Positions 6,252 through 11,773 of a stretch of 11,773 nt of DNA are shown here, in pieces. The stretch is from CAZMXS01 sp964570325. Its GTDB lineage: Bacteria > Verrucomicrobiota > Kiritimatiellia > CAIQIC01 > CAZMXS01. Location: contig CAZMXS010000102.1 of assembly GCA_964570325.1 (NCBI GenBank), positions 1 through 11,773 of the forward strand, read 5' to 3'. Under the pieces are notes generated by a model, which did no database searches, had not been told where the DNA came from, and saw only the letters and a program-made list of their open reading frames with translations. The number at the start of each line of letters is the position of its first letter. Positions within the stretch are counted from its first letter, which is position 1. The translations under genes and the position numbers were made by a program.

Positions 6252-7367
6252 TCAGGTGCAGCGCCGGATGACATCGGCAATGATCTCGCCGGCGGCGGCC
6301 GGCCGACCGATGCGCGCCGCGTTGGCGGCCAAGTCGGTCAGCCGACGGGGATTCGACAGCAACTGACGTATTTTCCACGGCGCATCAGCAGGCTCGAATA
6401 ACCGAACGGCGCAGCCGGCCTCCAGTAGATGTTCGCAATTGCGTTGCTCTTGTCCGGGAATCGGCTCGACAATAATCAATGGCTTGCCCTTTGCCATGGC
6501 CTCCGCACTGGTCAAGCCGCCGGGTTTGCTGATAATTACGTCTGCCGCATCCATCAATTCGTGCACAAAATCAACAAAGCCGAACACGGTGACTGGAATC
6601 GGCGCCGTGGCGGCCAGCGCCCGAGCCGCCCGCTCAATCTTCGCGTTTCGGCCGGCCACAATAACCAATTGGCACGGCGGCGGGTCCGCCACGCATGCGC
6701 GCAGCAACTCAACCGTCGGACCAATGCCGCAGCCGCCGCTCAACACCAACACCATCCGGCGATCCGAGGGTAACCCACGCCGGCGCAGGGCAATCGCAGC
6801 CGGAACCCGTTCTGCAAAGGCCTGCATAACCGGGATGCCGGTAAGGCGGATGTTCTCTTCCGCCTGTCCGTCGCGCATCAGTTGCCGACGAGCTTCTTCG
6901 GAAGCCACGTAATAAATGTCAACGCCCCGCACATACCACAGAGCGTGCGCTGCGAAGTCGGTCACAACACCGTATAGCGGGACTTGTGGACGACGCCGAA
7001 AACGTTGTGTGGCAATTAGTTCCAACGGCAGGAAATGCGTGCAAACTGCGGCGTCAGGCGCCTCACGCGCCAGAAAACGATAAAATGAGAGCGCGTTCAG
7101 TCGGTTAAAAATAGAACGAATCCGGCGCTCGAGCGGGCGTTGCGCGTTACGGTCGGTTTGGGCATAGAGATAACCCCATAATTCCGGCGCGGCGCGGACC
7201 AGATTCAAATAGCCATCACCATAAGTCTTGCGATAAAGCGGCGGCACGAAATCCAAGATATCCCGCACGGTAACCGCCTGTTTGCGAGCGCATGCGGCTT
7301 CCGCCAGCGCCTCCGCCGCACGCCGATGTCCACCGCCCGCCGAGGCATGGAGGATCAACAGCTTCAT
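6252..7367 (-). CDS. GT28-type glycolipid glycosyltransferase (MGDG synthase/UgtP-like)
   Basis: This is a two-domain GT-B glycosyltransferase of the diacylglycerol-glycosyltransferase type, expected to move a hexose from a UDP-sugar to a lipid acceptor at the inner face of the membrane. The N-terminal MGDG-synthase domain starts with ILHASAGGGHRRAAEAL (5-21), containing the GGGH acceptor-side motif. The C-terminal MurG-like domain has LSGGCGIG (about 214-221), SKPGGLTSAEAMAKGKP (280-296) and EPIPGQEQRN (about 301-310), which bind the UDP-sugar. The length of 371 aa is typical. Close relatives make mono- or diglucosyldiacylglycerol or MGDG; sugar and acceptor cannot be told from sequence. The ATG overlaps the stop of the upstream membrane-protein gene (ATGA), so the two are translationally coupled. 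No convincing terminator follows the stop codon. Confidence 0.88.
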   Translation of the reverse strand: MKLLILHASAGGGHRRAAEALAEAACARKQAVTVRDILDFVPPLYRKTYGDGYLNLVRAAPELWGYLYAQTDRNAQRPLERRIRSIFNRLNALSFYRFLAREAPDAAVCTHFLPLELIATQRFRRRPQVPLYGVVTDFAAHALWYVRGVDIYYVASEEARRQLMRDGQAEENIRLTGIPVMQAFAERVPAAIALRRRGLPSDRRMVLVLSGGCGIGPTVELLRACVADPPPCQLVIVAGRNAKIERAARALAATAPIPVTVFGFVDFVHELMDAADVIISKPGGLTSAEAMAKGKPLIIVEPIPGQEQRNCEHLLEAGCAVRLFEPADAPWKIRQLLSNPRRLTDLAANAARIGRPAAAGEIIADVIRRCT

Positions 7368-7903
7368 CGCGAATCCCTCGCCTCCAATCTACTCTCCGCG
7401 TGCGCAATCAGGTACTCGCGGTACAATGACCAGCCCAACAATCCACCGCCCAAGATACAGAAGATAATATAATCAACGGGCAGGCCCAACAGCCAATGTG
7501 GATGCCAAGTGGCATGCGCCGGAGTCAACCGGCCCAAGCCAAATGCGGGATTCAAAGCAAACCAAAACAGATCCTCCAGCAGCCAGAACCACATCAGGCT
7601 TCCAAGAATGCGCGCCTCCAACCACCAGGTAAATCGGCCGCCCATGGCCAGCGGCAAATGAAAAACCGCCGCCATGAAAGTGAACAGGAACAGGTGATAA
7701 CCCGTGACCGCACGACCGCCGAAAAACCAGTTGAGCACATGGTTGTCCGGGGTGCGCCACGTCGGCAGTCCGGCGGCCCAACCCTGGTCCCCCTCAATCT
7801 GAATCTCGAGTTGCGCATATAAGCTGGCCAGCAATATCACCCACAGTACCAGCACCACTGCCTTCCGCCAAACCGGTGCGCCTTTATCCGAAACGTACTT
7901 CAT
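7364..7903 (-). CDS. Four-helix membrane protein of unknown function
   Basis: I cannot name a family. The 179-aa protein has four likely membrane helices (about 15-31, 69-86, 99-117 and 138-160) and a roughly 35-residue polar loop between the first two. Polar and aromatic residues cluster as if in an active site or binding pocket: a histidine at the start of helix 2 (GYHLFLFTF), WxWLLEDLFWFALNP (105-119, with E110, D111, N118, P119), then THATWHPHW-like residues (about 129-137, H134 and H136) and PVDY (142-145). Conserved-looking His/Asp/Glu in and near the membrane suggest an integral enzyme or lipid-handling protein. Its stop overlaps the start of the glycolipid glycosyltransferase, so a joint role in membrane lipid or envelope synthesis is likely (inference). 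No Shine-Dalgarno sequence is visible before the ATG, and an in-frame stop shortly upstream limits other starts. Confidence 0.8.
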   Translation of the reverse strand: MKYVSDKGAPVWRKAVVLVLWVILLASLYAQLEIQIEGDQGWAAGLPTWRTPDNHVLNWFFGGRAVTGYHLFLFTFMAAVFHLPLAMGGRFTWWLEARILGSLMWFWLLEDLFWFALNPAFGLGRLTPAHATWHPHWLLGLPVDYIIFCILGGGLLGWSLYREYLIAHAESRLEARDSR

Positions 7904-8272
7904 AGACAGGAAAGCATGATCCCATTACATCTCCAAATACGACATATTTTTTCGGTTATGCGTTTGAGGTCTCGATTCGTTTTCATTGAGCGGCTCAGCC
8001 GCGCAATGGCTTTCCCCGCGTAAAAAGAATAGCCCCCAATCTATAACATCTTGCCACGCCCGAATCGTTATCACTTCTTAACCGATTATCATCAAGATGC
8101 ATTTTCGTTTTTCGATACTTCCGAATGGCAGCTTGAGCAACTGGATTATCGCACAGAAGGAGATCGAGCGGAGCATATGCGCCCACGCCCTTGAATTAGT
8201 TGCCTCATTCGACATGATTACGCCCCCCGCAAAAACCGCAAAAAAATCAGGGCGGTCGGGTATATTAAAAGC
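7904..8272. other. Divergent intergenic region, no convincing gene
   Basis: These 369 bp separate the minus-strand membrane-protein gene from the plus-strand GH44 gene and must hold both promoters. The part near the minus gene is AT-rich (A/T run near 7941-7952) but shows no clear -35/-10 pair. On the plus side TATATT (8261-8266) stands 6 bp before the GH44 ATG. A small inverted repeat (GCGGC/GCCGC, 7990-8002) is present. A plus-strand frame open at 8033-8194 encodes a protein-like stretch without an obvious ATG start or ribosome site (possible gene remnant), while a 63-codon minus-strand frame at 7995-8186 has no recognisable motif. I do not call a gene. Confidence 0.6.
8261..8266 (+). promoter_or_regulatory. 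Possible -10 box for GH44 (perhaps leaderless mRNA)
   Basis: TATATT lies six bases before the GH44 start codon, the same hexamer used as the -10 box in the two strong promoters of the window. A start of transcription seven nt downstream would fall at or beside the ATG, giving a leaderless mRNA, which fits the lack of a Shine-Dalgarno sequence. Against this, no TTGACA-like box lies 16-18 bp upstream, only A-rich sequence. Confidence 0.25.
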
Positions 8273-11023
8273 ATGAGAATCGCGGATTTATTGGGTAGCC
8301 TGGCCCTGGCCGCCGCGCCGGCCTGGGGGCAGCTCTGGATATACCAGGACGGGCTGGCATCCGGCTGGCAAGACTGGTCCTGGAATGCCACGCTCAATTT
8401 CAACTGCACCAACCCCGTTCACAGCGGAACCCGGTCCGTCTCCGCTGAACTCGGCGCATGGGGCGCCATCTCGCTCCACCACACTGCCCTAGGTCGGACT
8501 AATTACGGGGCCTTGGAGTTTCAAGTCCGCGGTTCTGCGGGCAACACCCCGATCTGGCTCTACCTGCAAGATGACGGTTCAGGGCAAAGCTCCGATGCCA
8601 TCCTGCTAAACAACGCCGCTTACCTGCCGGACGGAACCCTCGCAACCGGCGCCTGGAAAAAGGCGCTCGTCCGGTTGTCCGCTTTTCCCAACGCGCCCGC
8701 CTCTTTCACGCGCATCAATTGGTTTAACAACGACGGTGGCGCCCAGGCTCCGTTCTATCTGGACACGATCCGCCTGACCGGCGCGGACGAATTGCCGCCG
8801 GAGCTACGGGCGGTCCACGCCGAATCCCGCACCGTGGCGGCGGGCTATTTCGACCAGCCGCTGGACACCAACAGTCTGCCGCACGGCTGCTATATGCTCT
8901 GGAATGCCGCCGATCCCCACTACACGCCGGCTGTCACCGGCGTCTTCGCCTACTATCGCGCCGACCTGCGCGGCGTGGCCGCAGATTTCCCCTACCCGTT
9001 CGGAACGGCCGGGGTCTACCAGCTCACAATCACGGGCATTACCAATTCCGGCGGTCTGGCCCTGGCCTCCGTCGCCACCGGTCGCTTCGCGCTGACCAGC
9101 ATCGGTGTCCAGATCAACGCCACCGCCGACCTGCACCGAATCAGTCCCTACATCTATGGGCTCGCCTTCGGCCCCGGCACGCAGTACCTGCGCGGAGCCG
9201 GTATCACTGTCAACCGCTCGGGCGGCAACCGCCGCTCAAAATACAACTGGCGCCTCGGCGCCTCCAATACCGGCGCCGACTGGTACTATGAAAACGTCGG
9301 CGAGGACAGCGGCCCCGCCGGCGAGGAGTCAGGGCTCGGTTTCGCACTCCGGAACAGCGCGGCCGGCTGCGCCACCCTTATGACCCTGCCGACACTGGGC
9401 TGGGTAGCCAAGGACCGCTCATCCTACAGCTACTCCATCGCAAAGTACGGCCCACAGGATGACGCAGACTACACTTGGCGGCCGGACGCCGGCAACGGCC
9501 TGCGCAACGGGTCCAGTATCACCAACGATCCGCGGGACGCGCTGGTGCCGTCCCGCCCGTTTCGCACGCCGGGCGATCCGGCCGACTGCGTTTACCAGGA
9601 CGAGTGGCTGCAGGCGCTCAGGAAAGAACTGGGGCCACTGGCTGAGGCCACATTGACCTTTATCGCCATGGACAACGAGCCTGACGGCTGGCGTGGCACA
9701 CACCAAGACGCACACCCGCTCCCTCCGACCTACGACGAACTGCTCGACCAGTTCCTGGTCTACGCAACCATGACGCGCTCCAACTGGCCGGAAGCTCGAA
9801 TTACGGGCCCCGTTAGCCTGGGCTGGTGGTTTTATTGGAACAGTGACGCCGGCTGGGGCGACAAGGCCGCCCACGACAACCAGGACTTCCTACCCTGGTT
9901 CCTCGACCGCGTCCGCGCGCACGACACCAATGCCGGCCAACGCACGCTGAACGTGCTGGATATCCACTACTACCCGACTGGGATCTACAACAACAACACC
10001 GACACCAACACCCGCGCGCTCCGACTGCGCGCCACCCGTTCGTTCTGGGATCCGTCTTATCGAGACGAAGGCTGGATCGGCAGCGACACGGTCGCCACGC
10101 AGACCCAGCCAAACCGGAACTACGTGCAATTGATCCCGCGATTCAAAGCCCTGCTCACCAACCATTACCCCGGTACACGTCTGGGCATCACGGAATGGTC
10201 CATGGGCGGCGAGAACGACATCAGCGGCGGGTTGGCAATAGCCGACGTGCTGGGCATCTTCGGGCGCGAGGATCTTTACCTGGCAAACTACTGGGCCACG
10301 CCGGACACGGGCGCGCCGGCATACCAAGCCTTCAAGCTCTACGGCAATTACGATGGGCAAGGCGCGCGCTTCCCGCCCTTCGCCATCCGCGCTGCCAGTT
10401 CCGACCAAGGAAGGCTGGCGGCATACGCCGGCCTGTCCCCGGCCGGCGACCGACTGGCCCTCATCATGGTGAACAAGGAACCCGACTGCGATATCCTCGC
10501 CATGGTGCGGCTGGAACATTTCGCGCCAGGCGCCACCGCGACAGTTTACGCGCTGGACGCCCTGGACCCGACCCGCCTCCTCCAACCGCCAGTCATTACC
10601 CACGCCGCGCCCGAATTTGAGGCGGTTTTCCACGCATACTCCGCCACGCTGCTCGTGCTGACCGGACCAGCCGTTGACAGCGACACCAACGGCCTGCCGG
10701 ACACCTGGCAACGTGCGTACCCGGTAAGCGGGCCGGCGACCGACGACGACGGCGACGGCGCGTCGAACCTGGATGAGTACCGCGCGGACACGGATCCGCT
10801 GGATTCCAACAGCGTGCTGCGCCTTCAATTACACCGGGGCGCCACCAACTGGTGGCTTGGCCTGCCGTCAATGCCCGGCCGAACTTACCGGCTCGAAGCG
10901 GCCGCCCAGCCGGGAACCACCTGGCAAACCAACGGGGTGAAGTACGGCAACGGCGCAGCGCTGCTGTGGAATTTGCTACCCACCACATCCACCGGGGTCT
11001 ACCGGGGTTGTGTCTTGGAGTAA
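8273..11023 (+). CDS. Secreted multidomain glycoside hydrolase, family GH44
   Basis: A 916-aa exported enzyme. A signal peptide (MRIADLLGSLALAAAPAWGQ) is followed by a beta-sandwich domain (about 21-170) resembling carbohydrate-binding/galactose-binding-like folds, an Ig/Fn3-like domain (about 175-275), then the GH44 catalytic region (about 278-795). Catalytic motifs: IYGLAFG (294-300), TVNRSGGNRRSKYNW (312-326), IAMDNEPDGW with the acid/base E469, GPVSLGWWFYW (512-522) and GITEWSMGG (638-646) with nucleophile E641. GH44 enzymes are retaining endoglucanases/xyloglucanases, so plant beta-glucan or xyloglucan is the likely substrate. Near the C-terminus DSDTNGLPDTW...DDDGDGASNLDEYRADTDP (parts of 802-842) is a calcium-binding thrombospondin-3/EF-hand-like repeat common in PVC exoproteins, followed by a final beta domain (about 847-916) ending in GVYRGCVLE. 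Both catalytic glutamates are present. No Shine-Dalgarno sequence precedes the ATG. IS debris begins 33 bp after the stop. Confidence 0.92.
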   Translation: MRIADLLGSLALAAAPAWGQLWIYQDGLASGWQDWSWNATLNFNCTNPVHSGTRSVSAELGAWGAISLHHTALGRTNYGALEFQVRGSAGNTPIWLYLQDDGSGQSSDAILLNNAAYLPDGTLATGAWKKALVRLSAFPNAPASFTRINWFNNDGGAQAPFYLDTIRLTGADELPPELRAVHAESRTVAAGYFDQPLDTNSLPHGCYMLWNAADPHYTPAVTGVFAYYRADLRGVAADFPYPFGTAGVYQLTITGITNSGGLALASVATGRFALTSIGVQINATADLHRISPYIYGLAFGPGTQYLRGAGITVNRSGGNRRSKYNWRLGASNTGADWYYENVGEDSGPAGEESGLGFALRNSAAGCATLMTLPTLGWVAKDRSSYSYSIAKYGPQDDADYTWRPDAGNGLRNGSSITNDPRDALVPSRPFRTPGDPADCVYQDEWLQALRKELGPLAEATLTFIAMDNEPDGWRGTHQDAHPLPPTYDELLDQFLVYATMTRSNWPEARITGPVSLGWWFYWNSDAGWGDKAAHDNQDFLPWFLDRVRAHDTNAGQRTLNVLDIHYYPTGIYNNNTDTNTRALRLRATRSFWDPSYRDEGWIGSDTVATQTQPNRNYVQLIPRFKALLTNHYPGTRLGITEWSMGGENDISGGLAIADVLGIFGREDLYLANYWATPDTGAPAYQAFKLYGNYDGQGARFPPFAIRAASSDQGRLAAYAGLSPAGDRLALIMVNKEPDCDILAMVRLEHFAPGATATVYALDALDPTRLLQPPVITHAAPEFEAVFHAYSATLLVLTGPAVDSDTNGLPDTWQRAYPVSGPATDDDGDGASNLDEYRADTDPLDSNSVLRLQLHRGATNWWLGLPSMPGRTYRLEAAAQPGTTWQTNGVKYGNGAALLWNLLPTTSTGVYRGCVLE

Positions 11024-11056
11024 CAACCGACAACCGCATAGGCATCGGGGGGATAC

Positions 11057-11081
11057 TGATCTGGCCCCGATATTTCGGACA
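11057..11081 (-). repeat. IS3-family terminal inverted repeat (inverted element remnant)
   Basis: The sequence begins TGATCTGGCCCCGATATTTC and shares the core CTGGCCCC with the IS end at 11715, as terminal repeats of related elements do. It is 33 bp after the GH44 stop codon. Because an OrfB C-terminal remnant on the minus strand reads toward it, I interpret it as the right end of a minus-oriented element; it could instead be the left end of the plus-oriented element, in which case the 163-bp gap to orfA is long. Confidence 0.6.
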
Positions 11082-11107
11082 CATGGAGCGAAGCGTTGGC
11101 ATGGGAT

Positions 11108-11165
11108 TTATGCAGCGAACTTCAGTTCATTCTCAAGCGGCGACAGGTCGCCGAGCGCTATGGAT
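11108..11165 (-). pseudogene. Remnant of IS3-family OrfB C-terminus
   Basis: The minus strand at 11158-11108 encodes ALGDLSPLENELKFAA followed by TAA. IS3-family OrfB proteins commonly end in a motif of the type RxHSALGYLSPxEFE. In another frame directly upstream, the codons CAT AGC (H-S) precede the same point, so HSALGDLSPLE is restored if one base was lost near 11158. The rest of the orfB is missing. This marks a decayed 3' end of an element in the opposite orientation to the intact orfA at 11244. Confidence 0.55.
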
Positions 11166-11243
11166 CAAGGCGGCGTCACGGACGAGATCGGAGAATCGCA
11201 GCCGCTTTCAGAAGGTCGGTGGCGGCTGAAAAGGAGCGAGGTC

Positions 11244-11522
11244 ATGGGCGTGAAGAGACACAGTCCGGAAGAGATCATTCAGAAACTGCGGGAAGCGAAA
11301 GTAGAACAAGGCCGGGGAAAGAAGCTGCCGGAAGTCTGCCGGCAGATCGGGGTGACGGAACACACGTACTCCCGGTGGCGGAAGGAATACGGCGGGTTGC
11401 GGGTTGATCAGGCCAGACGGCCGAAGGAGTTGGAGAGCGAGAACGGCCGGCTGAAGAAGCTGTTGGCCGAGGCAGAACTGGATAAGGCGATCCTGAAAGA
11501 GGCGGCCCGCCCAAACTTGTAA
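11244..11522 (+). CDS. IS3-family (IS407-like) transposase OrfA
   Basis: The 92-aa protein MGVKRHSPEEIIQKLREAKV... is a typical IS3-family OrfA: an N-terminal helix-turn-helix that binds the terminal repeats (about 27-48, LPEVCRQIGVTEHTYSRWRK) and a leucine-zipper-like coiled coil (about 63-87, ENGRLKKLLAEAELDKAILKEA) for multimerisation. The start at 11244 is set by a perfect AAGGAG seven nt upstream; the frame stays open further upstream, but that extension has no family similarity. In intact elements a -1 frameshift near the end joins OrfA to the OrfB integrase domain, and orfB is indeed in the -1 frame here. OrfA appears intact but without a whole OrfB cannot transpose the element. Confidence 0.92.
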   Translation: MGVKRHSPEEIIQKLREAKVEQGRGKKLPEVCRQIGVTEHTYSRWRKEYGGLRVDQARRPKELESENGRLKKLLAEAELDKAILKEAARPNL

Positions 11523-11710
11523 GCCCGGCGAAACGGCACCGGGCGATTCTACACATTCGGGAGAGGTATCCGAGGGTGTCGGAACGCCGGGCGTGCAAGG
11601 TACTGGATCAACCGCGCTCGACTCAGCGTCGGCAACGGGTGATTCCAAGCGATGAACCAAGGCTGATTGAGCAGATGACGGAGTTGGCGACACAGTACGG
11701 GAGGTACGGA
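11519..11710 (+). pseudogene. IS3-family (IS407-like) transposase OrfB, 5' fragment
   Basis: In the -1 frame relative to orfA, codons from 11519 read VSPAKRHRAILHIRERYPRV, then SERRACKVLDQPRSTQRRQR and on to TQYGRYG at 11710. The SERRACKVLxQPRSTQR segment is the typical start of IS407-like OrfB. After YGRYG, where relatives continue with YRRI-type sequence into the DDE integrase core, homology stops and the frame runs into a different IS end, closing at TGA 11741-11743. The whole DDE catalytic domain is absent, so this transposase is inactive. No strong A6G-type slippery heptamer is visible at the overlap. Confidence 0.85.
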
Positions 11711-11773
11711 CATACTGGCCCCCTGAAAGGTCGAGACACCTGATAGGGTGAGATTAGGATGGGCGCGGGAAAG
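11711..11773 (+). mobile_element. Left end of a second IS inserted in orfB
   Basis: At the point where orfB homology breaks, the sequence turns into CTGGCCCCCTGAAAGGTCGA at 11715, a terminal-repeat-like sequence sharing CTGGCCCC with the IS end at 11061. It is followed by a short leader with GTGAGATTAGG and then ATG. The exact first base is uncertain (11711-11717). The element runs off the window, so its family is inferred from the repeat and the layout only. Confidence 0.6.
11759..11773 (+). CDS. Probable start of another IS orfA (five codons only)
   Basis: ATG GGC GCG GGA AAG (M-G-A-G-K) begins 19 bp after the IS-end-like sequence, with a purine-rich GTGAGATTAGG directly before it. Lysine-rich starts of this kind are usual for IS3-family OrfA. 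Five codons cannot prove it; the call rests on position behind a left terminal repeat. Confidence 0.35.

Larger units (their letters stand above)
11057..11773. mobile_element. Mosaic of partial IS3-family insertion sequences
   Basis: Three partial elements can be read. First, 11057-11081 has the form of an IS3-family terminal repeat (TGATCTGGCCCC...), and just inside it the minus strand holds the C-terminal codons of an IS3-type transposase (11108-11158), as if this were the 3' end of an inverted element. Second, 11244-11710 on the plus strand is an intact orfA and the first part of orfB, of the IS407-like type. Third, from about 11711 another end begins (CTGGCCCCCTGAAAGG...), followed by what looks like a second orfA start at 11759. 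None of the elements is complete within the window, and no target-site duplications can be assigned. Confidence 0.75.

Noticed and set aside
7995..8186. 63-codon minus-strand frame in the intergenic region
   Set aside because: No ribosome binding site, no motif, and a competing protein-like frame on the other strand; not enough to call a gene.
9890..10828. 312-codon minus-strand frame inside the GH44 gene
   Set aside because: Antisense shadow of the GH44 catalytic domain, with no recognisable motif.
11010..11243. N-terminal extension of OrfA upstream of 11244
   Set aside because: The extension crosses the IS end and the inverted OrfB remnant, has no family similarity, and a perfect AAGGAG sits 7 nt before the ATG at 11244.
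1..11773. CRISPR array, tRNA genes, prophage, defence or toxin-antitoxin system
   Set aside because: No spaced direct repeats, no cloverleaf sequence with a conserved T-loop, and no nuclease, toxin or phage-protein motifs were found among the genes.

Overview
The window looks like a chromosomal piece of a Gram-negative PVC-superphylum bacterium, most likely Lentisphaerota/Kiritimatiellota. The 16S fragment at the left edge (minus strand) carries at 4-21 the exact EUB338-IV variant of the EUB338 site, known from Lentisphaerae-type 16S genes. The secreted glycosidase at the right carries a calcium-binding 'DxDxDGxxNxxEY' module and a C-terminal module typical of PVC exoproteins. The genes are GC-rich, while promoters and the rRNA leader are AT-rich. 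The piece starts inside 16S and ends inside an insertion sequence, both multi-copy sequences, as expected of a metagenome or draft contig.

Layout. (1) 1-693, minus strand: the 5' part of 16S rRNA and a complete upstream control region, with an A-tract UP-like element, a TTGACA-17-TATATT promoter, leader hairpins and a boxA-like antitermination site. (2) 703-6195, minus strand: an apparent five-gene operon, fmdB-type zinc ribbon > ABC-class ATPase (P-loop degenerate) > dtd > secreted protein of unknown function > argH. A TTGACA-18-TATATT promoter lies in front and a hairpin terminator behind, directly before the rrn promoter. (3) 6252-7903, minus strand: a four-helix membrane protein translationally coupled (ATGA overlap) to a GT28/MGDG-synthase-like glycosyltransferase, probably a glycolipid module. 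(4) 7904-8272: a 369-bp divergent intergenic region without a convincing gene. (5) 8273-11023, plus strand: a large secreted multidomain GH44 glycoside hydrolase (endoglucanase/xyloglucanase family). (6) 11057-11773: a mosaic of broken IS3-family elements: an inverted end with an OrfB C-terminal remnant, an intact orfA with an orfB cut after about 64 codons, and the left end of another IS running off the window.

How the parts relate. The five-gene operon mixes tRNA quality control (dtd) and arginine synthesis (argH) with three poorly understood proteins. Two of these, the ABC-class protein and the secreted protein, look like pseudoenzymes: folds recognisable (one clearly, one tentatively) but with catalytic motifs lost. 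The glycosyltransferase/membrane-protein pair and the GH44 enzyme are separate transcription units. No CRISPR array, tRNA gene, prophage or recognisable defence system was seen. The best candidates for undescribed biology are the degenerate ABC-class ATPase and the membrane protein coupled to the glycolipid glycosyltransferase.
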